Part shown: positions 36,154 to 44,646 of the stretch, in pieces
Numbering within the stretch: the stretch's first letter is position 1
How the letters are laid out: each line of letters opens with the position of its first letter
From: an uncultured Clostridia bacterium
GTDB lineage: Bacteria > Bacillota > Clostridia > Oscillospirales > Acutalibacteraceae
Reading direction: 5' to 3'
Assembly: GCA_944384995.1 (NCBI GenBank)
Contig: CALWVN010000001.1
Span: 248,001-312,000 of the forward strand
Length of the DNA stretch: 64,000 nt
Notes under the pieces: model-generated
Seen by the model: only the letters and a program-made list of their open reading frames with translations
Databases searched by the model: none
Told to the model about the DNA's origin: nothing
Translations under genes and position numbers: made by a program

Positions 36154-36182
36154 ATAATACCACGCAAAACCCGATTCGTCAA
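36154..36182 (-). promoter_or_regulatory. Promoter of rplM-rpsI
   Basis: On the minus strand TTGACG and TATTAT are 17 bp apart, giving a leader of about 40 nt. Confidence 0.7.
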
Positions 36183-36286
36183 CTAAAATTTTGTATTTTT
36201 TAAGGCTTCAAATGTATTTCTTCTGTTTTCTTTAATTTTCTGCTGTTTTTAACTGTTTTTCTCAAAAATGATTTTTCAAAAAACGG

Positions 36287-36315
36287 TTTACTTATCTACC
36301 ATTTTACGATAAAAT
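36287..36315 (+). promoter_or_regulatory. Promoter of the TtcA-like gene
   Basis: TTTACT, 17 bp, TAAAAT. The -10 element overlaps the first in-frame ATG of the downstream frame, so that ATG cannot be in the transcript. Confidence 0.55.
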
Positions 36316-36346
36316 GGCTGCGAGAATAATGAAAAGGATGATCCTT

Positions 36347-37057
36347 TTGAAACAGCTGCTTTCTCTGTGCCGTGCGGCGGTGGACAAATATCATATGATC
36401 GAGGAGGGCGACAAGATCGCCGTAGGCGTTTCGGGCGGGAAGGATTCCCTGGCGCTGCTGTATGCGCTTGCACAACTGAAAAGCTTTTATCCAAAACACT
36501 TTGATATTTTAGCCGTAACCTTAGATTACCGCTTCAACGATAAAGACGGGGATTTTACCGAAATCGCAGCACTGTGCGAACAGCTGGAAGCAGATTATGT
36601 GGTGCGCCGCACAGATCTATGGAAAGTCATCTTTGAAATACGGCAGGAAAAGAACCCTTGCGGGCTATGCGCCAAAATGCGCCGCGGGATCCTGCACGAT
36701 ACAGCAAAAGCATACGGCTGCAATAAGATCGCACTCGGTCACCACGCCGACGATGCGGTAGAAACATTTGCCATGAATCTGTTCGGAAACGGCACGATCG
36801 GCTGTTTTTCCCCCGTCTCCTATCTCTCGCGCAAAGATCTTACTCTGATACGCCCGCTTGTCTTTGCCGCGGAAAAACAGGTCTCCGCAGCCGCGCGGCA
36901 TGCAGCGCTTCCGGTGCAGCCTTCCGCCTGTCCCGCCGACAGAACCACAGACCGCCAAAAAGCAAAAGAAATTTTGGCTTCGCTTGAATCGGATTACCCT
37001 GCTCTGCGCAAAAAGATTCTCGGCGCGCTGGAACGCGGGCACATAAATGGGTGGTAA
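36347..37057 (+). CDS. TtcA-like tRNA thiolation PP-loop ATPase
   Basis: PP-loop ATPase of the TtcA/TilS group, 236 aa, probably adding sulfur to a tRNA cytidine. It has the P-loop SGGKDS, CGLC, GHHADDAVETF, and a later Cys in SACPAD, the cysteine set expected for an Fe-S TtcA-type enzyme. The frame opens at ATG 36314, but that codon is in the promoter. TTG 36347 is 8 nt after AAAAGGA and begins the family-like MKQLLSLCRAAVDKY; ATG 36329 or 36338 are alternatives. Confidence 0.85.
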   Translation: MKQLLSLCRAAVDKYHMIEEGDKIAVGVSGGKDSLALLYALAQLKSFYPKHFDILAVTLDYRFNDKDGDFTEIAALCEQLEADYVVRRTDLWKVIFEIRQEKNPCGLCAKMRRGILHDTAKAYGCNKIALGHHADDAVETFAMNLFGNGTIGCFSPVSYLSRKDLTLIRPLVFAAEKQVSAAARHAALPVQPSACPADRTTDRQKAKEILASLESDYPALRKKILGALERGHINGW

Positions 37058-37349
37058 AACGTCGAAGAAAATCATCTTTGCAGGATTTCGATCGAAAAAA
37101 TGCAGATTGATTCTGTATTTTTTGCGCATATGCAGTCTAAGGCACACCTTTATGCATAGCTTGTTTTCAACGTTAAAAATGTTCAAAACTCTGTTCATAA
37201 TGTTAAAAACTTTGATTTTTCGGTATTTTAGGGGCAAAAATTGCGTAAAGAAAATTGCTTTACATGGCTAAAATTTTTTGACAAGGCCGTGACTTGACAC
37301 TGTATATTTTTTGCAATCTCCCCTGCAAATGCAGACAGTTTTTGAGTAA
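37058..37349. other. AT-rich intergenic region without a gene
   Basis: I see no coding sequence here. It contains a possible promoter (TTGACA near 37280, TATATT 19 bp on), which faces the terminator of the minus-strand fucosidase gene, so it is not linked to any gene. Confidence 0.4.
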
Positions 37350-37391
37350 AAGCCGCCGTCCTTTCCAAAGTTTGGAAAGGGCGGCGGCTTG
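37350..37391 (-). terminator. Intrinsic terminator of the GH29 gene
   Basis: Long hairpin AAGCCGCCGCCCTTTCC / GGAAAGGACGGCGGCTT on the minus strand with one mismatch, followed by TTTAC. It could also stop plus-strand transcripts. Confidence 0.8.
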
Positions 37392-37400
37392 TCGTTCGCC

Positions 37401-38834
37401 TTATTCAGAATAATCCTCGCGTTTATATGCGCAAACACGCAGCATAGTTGCTTTTCCTCTGTGTTGTTTAATCACAATTCGAATCTTCTTGGCATGGTAA
37501 CTCTTGCGGAAACGACAAATTTTTTTATAGCCGATCACGGTATATTTCCCTATTTTTTTCCAGCGATTTCTACGGTTGATATAAACCTCAAAGGCTTCAA
37601 TCTGCTGCCCCGTAGCGACGTTCTCCTGCAAAATCAAACTGTCAAACGCAGTCTCGGTCCCGAAGTCCAAAACAAGCTCCGGATGCTCGTCGTCCCCTGC
37701 CGCCTGCCAAAAGCTGTCATCCGCATGCAATACGTTTGATGCGCCGTGTTCCGGATCCATTTCACTGGTTGAGCACGCATGGGCATGCTCCAAGAGATCC
37801 TGCGGAAATTCCCGCTTTAACATTCTGCCGAATGCGTCCAGCGTCATGGCGTCGTGCATAGCGATCTTTCCCGTTTGGTCTGGCGGAACATTCAAAAGCA
37901 GCGAGGCATTGCCACCCACAGAATTCAAATAAATTTTGAAAAGCTTTTTAAGTGATTTGACTTTGTCGTCCTCGTTCTTGTGATAGAACCAGCCGGGACG
38001 GATCGAAACATCGACCTCTGCCGGATACCAAATCAACTCTGTTTCGTTGCGGATCGCTTTGCGCGAACCGAGATCGAGCGACATATGGTTATGTTTTTTG
38101 GCAAACTTGCGGTCATCGGTTTTTTGTGACCGCTCAGCAACATATTCATTGATGGAAAGCCAAGAAGGCACAACGCTCCACTCCGACTTGCGGCAAACAC
38201 CGGCTTCATTGCCGATCCAGCGCACGTCCGGCCCGCTGATCGCGATTACGGCGTTCGGCTGTAATTCGCGCATCACAGCGTAATAACCTTGCCAATCATA
38301 CTGCTGAACCTTGCCGTTTTTGCCTTCACCGCATGCGCCATCCAGCCAAATGGTGAACAGCTCGCCGTAATTCGACAAAAGCTCGCGAAGCTGGTTTTTG
38401 TAAAAGGTGTTATACGCTTCCCCCTGCCCGTAGGTCGGCTCATGACGATCCCACGGGGAAAGGTAAACGCCGAATTTCAAACCGTTGTTTCGGCAAGCCT
38501 CGGAGACCTCACGCACCACATCGCCGTTACCGCCGCGAAATGGGCTGTTTTTTACGCTGTAATCCGTATAAGCGCTCGGCCACAGGCAGAAGCCGTCGTG
38601 ATGCTTACAGGTCAAAATCAAGCCACGCATCCCCGCGGATTTGATTGCCTTGGCCCACTGGTCGGCATCAAAGTCCCTCGGATCGAACAAAGACGGCGGT
38701 GTCTGCCCATGTCCCCATTCTTTATCCGTAAAAGTATTCATACCAAAGTGACAAAAGGCATAAAACTCTAATTTTTGCCATTCCAGCTGCCGCGCGGACG
38801 GCGTAACCTCGGCGGCAAGTTGATAGGATTCCAC
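37401..38834 (-). CDS. GH29 alpha-L-fucosidase with C-terminal beta-sandwich
   Basis: Retaining alpha-L-fucosidase of family GH29, 477 aa. The barrel shows HFGMNTFTDKEWG, KHHDGFCLWPS, and the nucleophile Asp in TIWLDGACG. After about residue 345 a discoidin/F5-F8-type beta-sandwich follows, which may bind carbohydrate. There is no signal peptide, so it acts on imported sugars. The frame opens 60 nt upstream, but those codons precede or overlap the promoter; GTG 38834 follows GGAGCAAATAGC. Confidence 0.9.
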   Translation of the reverse strand: MESYQLAAEVTPSARQLEWQKLEFYAFCHFGMNTFTDKEWGHGQTPPSLFDPRDFDADQWAKAIKSAGMRGLILTCKHHDGFCLWPSAYTDYSVKNSPFRGGNGDVVREVSEACRNNGLKFGVYLSPWDRHEPTYGQGEAYNTFYKNQLRELLSNYGELFTIWLDGACGEGKNGKVQQYDWQGYYAVMRELQPNAVIAISGPDVRWIGNEAGVCRKSEWSVVPSWLSINEYVAERSQKTDDRKFAKKHNHMSLDLGSRKAIRNETELIWYPAEVDVSIRPGWFYHKNEDDKVKSLKKLFKIYLNSVGGNASLLLNVPPDQTGKIAMHDAMTLDAFGRMLKREFPQDLLEHAHACSTSEMDPEHGASNVLHADDSFWQAAGDDEHPELVLDFGTETAFDSLILQENVATGQQIEAFEVYINRRNRWKKIGKYTVIGYKKICRFRKSYHAKKIRIVIKQHRGKATMLRVCAYKREDYSE

Positions 38835-38865
38835 GCTATTTGCTCCTTTTCCGTAAATTGCAGAT

Positions 38866-38894
38866 AGTATAACACAGTTCATATAAAAATTCAA
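38866..38894 (-). promoter_or_regulatory. Promoter of the GH29 gene
   Basis: On the minus strand TTGAAT and TATACT are 17 bp apart. Transcription would begin near 38859, supporting the GTG start. Confidence 0.65.
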
Positions 38895-38921
38895 ACTTTA
38901 CACTTGCAGTCGGACTGTTGA

Positions 38922-38950
38922 TTGACTTTTTTCATATTGTATAGTAGTAT
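38922..38950 (+). promoter_or_regulatory. Promoter of the secreted hydrolase gene
   Basis: TTGACT, 17 bp, TAGTAT, divergent from the GH29 promoter. Confidence 0.6.
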
Positions 38951-39011
38951 TGAATTGTATTTTCTATAAAAAGATAGAAATTTTATGTATTTTAACAAAA
39001 GAGGTGCAGAA

Positions 39012-41021
39012 ATGAAAAAAGTGAAACGGGTATTGGCTTGTGTTCTGGCGATTTGTCTGCTGGGCATGCCGTCGGTTACAGCGGCAGCTGCAAATACGAC
39101 CACACCGCTGATCGTTTTACAGGGATACAGCGGACCGCGGCTGGATGACGCAACCACCGGGGAACAGGTCTGGGGGCTGGATTTTGACGCTGTCGGGCAA
39201 AGGATACTGGATGCACTTCCCGACATTCTCGGCACGACAGGTGACACCTTTACCGGGGACACGACCGCTTTGGTGGATGTTCTCGGCGGTATTGTGCAGG
39301 AAACGCTGGAACCTGTGCTTTGCAACCCGGACGGCACCTCAAAATATGACCTTGTGCCGCATATTCAAACCGCACAGCAGGCATGCGTTTGCACCTTACG
39401 CATGAATGGTGAAGAAGCTCTGATCGCGGAAAAAGAGCTTGTCGCCATGTTTGAGGAATGCATTGGCAGTAATAATGTGTTTATTTTCAACTTTGATTGG
39501 CGTAAAGGACAGATGGCATACGCCGACGCGATCGACGACTTTATCGGGCAGGTCAAAGCTCTGACGGGCGCGAAGCAGGTGGATTTGTTTGGTCTGAGCC
39601 ACGGCGGGCAGTGCGGCGCATCCTATTTGTATCAGTACGGCTGGAAAGGCGATGTACGCAAGGCGATGCTCGACTCCCCTGCTATCGGCGGCACGAGCTT
39701 AGTCGGCGACCTGCTTTTGGGCAATCCGATAGATATTGATTATGCGACCATTCTGCAATTCGTGGAGCTCGGACTCGGTACGGAAAGCGAATTTGAAGGC
39801 TTACTGCGCTACATCGGCTTTGAGAACTTAAATGCTGTTGTTGCGGATTTGTTCGAACGGTATGTCGTAGATATCCTTCAAAACATCCCGAGCATTTGGG
39901 ATTTCTGCCCGCTTGACGTTTATGAAGAGGCCAAGGCAAAACGCCTTGACACAACGGTCAATGCCGAACTGATTAAGCAATCGGATGCGTTTCATTACGG
40001 GATCCTGCAAAATATGCGTGCCGGTCTTGAGCGTGCACAAAACGCGGGGACCGAGATCGCTATCGTGACAAAATACGGTTTTGAAAACGTGACGGGCAGT
40101 AATATCAATTCAGACTATATCATTGACACAGCGCTTTCTTCCGGCGCATACTGCACGCCGTTCGACGAGACATTCTCCGATTCTTACACGCAATCAGGCG
40201 ATGCATGCACAAACAGCGGGCATCTGCATATTTCCCCGGAGCGCAACATTGACGCATCCTCGGCATATCTGCCTGACAACACGTGGTTTGTCAAGGGGCA
40301 ATTCCACGGCATGTATGTGTTTGACCCGTATACCGTTTCTTTAGTACAGGCTTTTTATTTCACGGACACGCTGAAAGATGTATTTTCCGACCCGAATTTT
40401 CCGCAATTCAACGCGACGCACAACCCGGTAGACAGTCTCTTTGTGCGCTTTGACGCGACCTCGCCCGGCTACCACAGCGGCGCTGACGGCAACCTGCTCT
40501 TTTATAATCTCTCCGAGCAATACGAGATCGCCGTGCGGCATGTGGAGGTCATTGGTGCACCGTTCGAAGTGGAAACGCGTATCACACAACGCATTGCGGC
40601 AGGTGCAAGCGGCGGCGTGACCATTTCGGCACACGACCTTGCCGCGTGCGAAAAGCCTTTTACGCTGCGCGTGACCTATACGCTGTTTAATCCGCAGCTT
40701 TTGCTGAAAACAGAAGATTTTGTTTTTACACCGCTTACTGACGGCGAAGCCCGCCAATTTGCATACTTGATTGCTGACACGCCGCAAACACCGGATATAT
40801 CGATTCAATCTCCAAACAGGGGTACAACAACCGATGAGCCGGAGACAACGGCACCTGCGGCCGAGCCAAGTACAAATGCCGGCAACACGCAGGCAGAAGC
40901 CGCAGAAGATATCCCCGGGACAGGCGGAACAAAGCTTTGGTCTTTGCTGTTATGGGCGATTCCCGTTGCGGGAGCCGCCGCCGTAGTTTCTCCGGCTGTC
41001 CGCCGCAGAAAGCACAGATAA
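39012..41021 (+). CDS. Secreted alpha/beta-hydrolase (lipase-like) with wall-anchor-like C-terminus
   Basis: A 669-aa exported serine hydrolase, substrate unknown. The signal peptide spans residues 1-26 (MKKVKRVL then AVLAI-type core, cut after AAAA). The alpha/beta-hydrolase core carries the nucleophile elbow GLSHGG with Ser at about 196. A beta-rich region (about 480-600) and a Thr/Pro/Glu linker follow. The C-terminus reads IPGTGG, a hydrophobic stretch, and RRRKHR, which is an LPxTG-like sorting layout with Ile replacing Leu. AAAGAGG precedes ATG 39012. Confidence 0.82.
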   Translation: MKKVKRVLACVLAICLLGMPSVTAAAANTTTPLIVLQGYSGPRLDDATTGEQVWGLDFDAVGQRILDALPDILGTTGDTFTGDTTALVDVLGGIVQETLEPVLCNPDGTSKYDLVPHIQTAQQACVCTLRMNGEEALIAEKELVAMFEECIGSNNVFIFNFDWRKGQMAYADAIDDFIGQVKALTGAKQVDLFGLSHGGQCGASYLYQYGWKGDVRKAMLDSPAIGGTSLVGDLLLGNPIDIDYATILQFVELGLGTESEFEGLLRYIGFENLNAVVADLFERYVVDILQNIPSIWDFCPLDVYEEAKAKRLDTTVNAELIKQSDAFHYGILQNMRAGLERAQNAGTEIAIVTKYGFENVTGSNINSDYIIDTALSSGAYCTPFDETFSDSYTQSGDACTNSGHLHISPERNIDASSAYLPDNTWFVKGQFHGMYVFDPYTVSLVQAFYFTDTLKDVFSDPNFPQFNATHNPVDSLFVRFDATSPGYHSGADGNLLFYNLSEQYEIAVRHVEVIGAPFEVETRITQRIAAGASGGVTISAHDLAACEKPFTLRVTYTLFNPQLLLKTEDFVFTPLTDGEARQFAYLIADTPQTPDISIQSPNRGTTTDEPETTAPAAEPSTNAGNTQAEAAEDIPGTGGTKLWSLLLWAIPVAGAAAVVSPAVRRRKHR

Positions 41022-41044
41022 GTAAGTCTTTTAACATAGCACAA

Positions 41045-41080
41045 CAGCGCCGAATCACCGATATTGGTGATTCGGCGCTG
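41045..41080. terminator. Bidirectional hairpin between hydrolase gene and DUF1667 gene
   Basis: Perfect 15-bp inverted repeat CAGCGCCGAATCACC / GGTGATTCGGCGCTG with a 6-nt loop. The T tracts on both sides are short (TGTTGT, CTATAT), so termination may rely on the stem. It sits between convergent genes. Confidence 0.7.
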
Positions 41081-41097
41081 CTATATGATTCTACCCT

Positions 41098-41457
41098 TTA
41101 TGCATTGTTGGTAGCTACAATGTCTACGCCCGTATTCAAAATATTCGCAAGCACGACATCGCCGATGTGCACAGGGGCTTGCACGGTCACCCGATTGATC
41201 TCCTGCATACAGTCGAGCAGCAGCTCCTTCGGCACAGGCTTTGCGGACTTCACCGGCACAACAGGCAGCCGACTGCCGATCACTTTCACAGTCGAGGTCA
41301 GCATACGTTCGGGATGCGTGCATTCCTGCCGAGCATAGCTGTCGCCGCGCTTACAGGTGTTGCCCGTCACAGAGACAACCTCGTTGTTATCATCCAGCGT
41401 AACCGTGACCGCGCAGCCGATGGGACAGGATACGCAAATCAACTCTTTGGTTTTCAT
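41098..41457 (-). CDS. DUF1667 Cys-rich partner of flavin oxidoreductases
   Basis: A 119-aa DUF1667 protein with an N-terminal cysteine set CVSCPIGC then C-x-RG and C (positions about 9, 12, 16, 36, 47) that can bind an Fe-S cluster. The family nearly always follows a GlpA-like dehydrogenase and an FAD oxidoreductase, as here, and probably acts as an electron-transfer subunit. It is 3 nt downstream of the FAD oxidoreductase gene. Confidence 0.85.
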   Translation of the reverse strand: MKTKELICVSCPIGCAVTVTLDDNNEVVSVTGNTCKRGDSYARQECTHPERMLTSTVKVIGSRLPVVPVKSAKPVPKELLLDCMQEINRVTVQAPVHIGDVVLANILNTGVDIVATNNA

Positions 41458-41460
41458 AGA

Positions 41461-42717
41461 TCACGCCTCCTTTGTGCTGACAACCAGCTTTGCATCCTCG
41501 GGCAGTTTTTCCAAAACGGAAGCTTTCAGCGTCACATATTCCATTTCACCGGGCGTCATTTTGCGCTTTTTGCGGGAAATCAAAGTCTCCTCCCCGCAGG
41601 TGACGGTCAGTGTCACATTTTCCAAGACGCGGCCGACGCGGAAATACAGCTTGACATCCTTGTCTGTAGCGCGGTTGATGCGCTGCGGCACGACATAGCG
41701 CACGCCGTTCTCCCCGACGGTCGTTACCGTGCCGCCCGCAGGCTTTTCACCGCGGATAAATTTCGCCGCGCCCGCGCCCGCAAGCTTGCTTTCCTCCGTC
41801 ACATAGTCCACAAGGTCGTGCACTTGCAGTACATTGCCGCAGGCAAACACGCCCTTCTTGGATGTCTCGCGGTATTCATCCACCACAAGTCCGTTCGTTA
41901 CAGGATCCAGCGCTACACCTGCGCTTTTGGAAAGCTCGTTTTCGGGGATCAGCCCAACGGAAAGCATCAGCGTGTCGCAGGGTATGTACTCTTCCGTACC
42001 GGGGATCGGCTGCAAATGCTCGTCCACATTTGCAACGGTCACACCCTCAAGCCTCTCCTTACCGTGGGTCTGGATCACCGTGCAGGAAAGGCGCAGCGGG
42101 ATACCAAAGTCCTCTAAGCACTGCACAATATTGCGTGTAAGCCCTCCGGAATACGGCATCAATTCACAAACCGCCTTGACCTTCGCGCCTTCCAGCGTCA
42201 TGCGGCGTGCCATGATCAGCCCGATGTCGCCGGAGCCCAGGATCACAACTGTTTTCCCCGGCATATAGCCGTCTATATTGACGTATTTTTGCGCCGTTCC
42301 CGCCGTCATAATGCCGGAAGCGCGGCTGCCTGCAATGGAAAGCGCCCCGCGCGGACGCTCGCGGCAACCCATAGCAAGTACGACCGCCGCAGCTTTCACG
42401 GTCAAAAGCCCGTCAAAATTATTGACAGCCGTGACGACATTGTCGGCGGAAATATCCAGCACCATGGTGTCAACTTTAACGTCGATATTTGTTTTATAAA
42501 GCGCTTCGGAAAAGCGCGCGGCATACTCAGGTCCGGAAAGCTCCTCCCCGAAATAATGGAGACCGAAGCCCGTATGGATGCACTGCTCCAAAATCCCACC
42601 GAGCGTGTCTGCACGCTCCAGCACCAAAATCTTCTCAACGCCGTCCTCATGCGCCTGCAAAGCGGCTGCCATACCGGCAGGACCGCCGCCCACTACGACC
42701 AGATCATATTGCAGCAT
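41461..42717 (-). CDS. FAD-dependent NAD(P)-type oxidoreductase (GlpA partner)
   Basis: A 418-aa pyridine-nucleotide-disulfide-like flavoprotein. It has FAD loop VVGGGPAGMAAAL, GCRERPRGA, and a second Rossmann loop VILGSGDIGLIMA for NAD(P)H. The C-terminal FACGNVLQVHDLVDYV is the FAD ribityl motif. No redox CxxC is present in the active site, which fits an electron-relay role with the adjoining dehydrogenase. ATG 42717 is preferred over the frame start 27 nt earlier; it overlaps the glpA-like end region with 10 nt spacing. Confidence 0.88.
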   Translation of the reverse strand: MLQYDLVVVGGGPAGMAAALQAHEDGVEKILVLERADTLGGILEQCIHTGFGLHYFGEELSGPEYAARFSEALYKTNIDVKVDTMVLDISADNVVTAVNNFDGLLTVKAAAVVLAMGCRERPRGALSIAGSRASGIMTAGTAQKYVNIDGYMPGKTVVILGSGDIGLIMARRMTLEGAKVKAVCELMPYSGGLTRNIVQCLEDFGIPLRLSCTVIQTHGKERLEGVTVANVDEHLQPIPGTEEYIPCDTLMLSVGLIPENELSKSAGVALDPVTNGLVVDEYRETSKKGVFACGNVLQVHDLVDYVTEESKLAGAGAAKFIRGEKPAGGTVTTVGENGVRYVVPQRINRATDKDVKLYFRVGRVLENVTLTVTCGEETLISRKKRKMTPGEMEYVTLKASVLEKLPEDAKLVVSTKEA

Positions 42718-42727
42718 GGTATCCACC

Positions 42728-44158
42728 TCACTTCGTCTTTTCAAACAAGATCTTGGAGTTCCCGCCGAACTTTGTGATCTCGTTCATCGGCACGCCCAGC
42801 TCTCGCGATAAGATCTCCACGACCTTTGAGCCGCAGAAGCCGCCCTGGCATCTGCCCATCCCCGCGCGGGTGCGGCGCTTGATGCCGTCCACATCCCGTG
42901 CACCGGCGGGCGCATGGATCGCGTCGAGGATCTCACCTTCCGTGATCGTCTCACAGCGACAAATCACCCTGCCGTATGCTTTATTTTTGGCGATCAGCGC
43001 CTCGCGTTCGGCTTTCGTCATATTGCGAAAACGAACGGGCGCTTTACGGCCGGGTTTGAAATCCACGCGTTCGGAAGCCTTAGTTTTTTCAAGAAGCATC
43101 TCATACACCATTTCCGCAATGGCGGGCGCTGCGGAAAGGCCCGGGGATTCGATACCGGCGACGTTGACAAAGCGATCGCTTTTTTCGGAAAATCCGATAA
43201 TAAAGTCATCCGTGGTCGGATGTGCGCGAAGTCCCGCAAACGAGGTGATCGCCCCGCGCAGATTCAATTCCGGAACGGAGCGTTTTGCTTTTTCAACAAC
43301 AAACTGCAAACCCTTTGCAGTGGTGTCCACATCTTCCTTATCGTCCACATCCAAAGCAGACGGGCCGATCAGCAGATTTCCGTCCACCGTAGGCGTGACA
43401 AGCACGCCTTTACCCATTTTGTTGGGGCATTGGAAGATCGTATGGTCAGCCAAGTAGCCATAGGCTTTATCCAGCAGATAATATTCGCCTTTGCGCGCGA
43501 CGAGTGAAATGCTGTCGTCGCCGATCATGCGCGCAATATCATCCGAATGGATCCCGGCGGCATTGACGATATACGCCGCCTCGATTGCGCCGCAGGTCGT
43601 TTGCAGGGTAAATCCGTCCGGCGCTTTTTCTATGGCTGTCACCGCACAGTTGCGGATAAAGTCCACACCGTTCTCTACGGCATTTTCCGCCGCTGCAATC
43701 GTCAGCTCGTACGGGCACACGATCCCGGCCGTTTCCGAAAGCAGTGCGCCGACGACTTCCCCGCTTACATGGGGTTCGAGTTCGAGCACCGCAGACTTGT
43801 CCAAAACAGACAACCTGGGCACGCCGTTTTTCAGCCCGCGTTCATACAACGCGTGCACGTGCTGCATTTCCTCTTCGGAAAACGCGAGTACCAAAGAGCC
43901 GTTGTTGCGGTAAGGCACATGCAGCGTCTCGCAAAGCTGCGGCATCAATTCGGTGCCGCGCACATTGAGCTTGGCTTTCAGCGTACCGTTCGCCGCGTCA
44001 AAGCCGCCGTGGACAATGGCGCTGTTCGCCTTGGTCGTCCCCATGGCGACGTCGTTGTACTTTTCCAAAAGCACAACATGCAAATCCGTGCGTGAAAGCG
44101 CACGCGCGATCAGCGCGCCGACTACGCCCGCACCGACAACGGCAACGTCATACTTCAT
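42728..44158 (-). CDS. GlpA-like glycerol-3-phosphate or 2-hydroxyacid dehydrogenase with [2Fe-2S] domain
   Basis: A 476-aa FAD enzyme of the DAO fold, similar to anaerobic glycerol-3-phosphate dehydrogenase GlpA and to L-2-hydroxyglutarate oxidases. It has FAD loop VVGAGVVGALIA, ANSAIVHGGFDA, and a C-terminal BFD-like domain with CRC and CQGGFC that holds a [2Fe-2S] cluster. GGAGTG precedes the ATG. It leads the trio with the FAD oxidoreductase and DUF1667, so electrons likely flow from the substrate through Fe-S to NAD(P). The substrate is not certain. Confidence 0.85.
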   Translation of the reverse strand: MKYDVAVVGAGVVGALIARALSRTDLHVVLLEKYNDVAMGTTKANSAIVHGGFDAANGTLKAKLNVRGTELMPQLCETLHVPYRNNGSLVLAFSEEEMQHVHALYERGLKNGVPRLSVLDKSAVLELEPHVSGEVVGALLSETAGIVCPYELTIAAAENAVENGVDFIRNCAVTAIEKAPDGFTLQTTCGAIEAAYIVNAAGIHSDDIARMIGDDSISLVARKGEYYLLDKAYGYLADHTIFQCPNKMGKGVLVTPTVDGNLLIGPSALDVDDKEDVDTTAKGLQFVVEKAKRSVPELNLRGAITSFAGLRAHPTTDDFIIGFSEKSDRFVNVAGIESPGLSAAPAIAEMVYEMLLEKTKASERVDFKPGRKAPVRFRNMTKAEREALIAKNKAYGRVICRCETITEGEILDAIHAPAGARDVDGIKRRTRAGMGRCQGGFCGSKVVEILSRELGVPMNEITKFGGNSKILFEKTK

Positions 44159-44197
44159 ACCGTTTCACTCCATATCATTATTTGAGCGAATCGCCCA

Positions 44198-44629
44198 TTA
44201 TTCGTCGTAAGTAATATCCTGCCCTGCGAAGTCCTCCTCGTCACCGCGTTCTACCAGCACAATATCCTCCGAGGTACGTGTACCGCTGAAGAAATCCGAC
44301 ATCGTGTTGTGCAGCTGCATAAGCTCATCGCGAAACGGAAAGGTATCAGTGTAATAGGCTTCAAAATCCGTCATAAAACTGCCGTCGAACAAAGTCTGCG
44401 CAGTGATCTCCGGCATTGTCGCGAGATTGCGGTTCTCGGTTTCGGATACTGTTTTATCCGTATCAAAGATGCTGATGAAAAGCAAAGTAAACAGCGTACC
44501 GAAAAACAATATACACATCAATGCGGCAAAAGGCTTTAGAATTTTCGGGAACGCCTTTTCTCCCGACGCATCAGAAGTGCCGGGAACAAGGGTTTTCGAT
44601 TTTTTTAGTTTATTGGAAAATGCAACCAT
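44198..44629 (-). CDS. Short DHHW-like protein next to MBOAT gene (possibly truncated)
   Basis: A 143-aa membrane-anchored protein. One membrane segment (residues about 33-53) is followed by ETENRNLATMPEI and DFEAYYTDTFPFRDEL, which match the start of DHHW/AlgX-like proteins that act with MBOAT acyltransferases. Those partners are usually near 380 aa and include a SGNH-type catalytic half, which is absent here. The gene ends in an acidic tail (ERGDEEDFAGQDITYDE) and no remnant follows before glpA, so it is either a shortened but stable form or an old truncation. AAGGAG lies 13 nt before the ATG. Confidence 0.7.
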   Translation of the reverse strand: MVAFSNKLKKSKTLVPGTSDASGEKAFPKILKPFAALMCILFFGTLFTLLFISIFDTDKTVSETENRNLATMPEITAQTLFDGSFMTDFEAYYTDTFPFRDELMQLHNTMSDFFSGTRTSEDIVLVERGDEEDFAGQDITYDE

Positions 44630-44646
44630 TCGATCTTAAATGCTCC

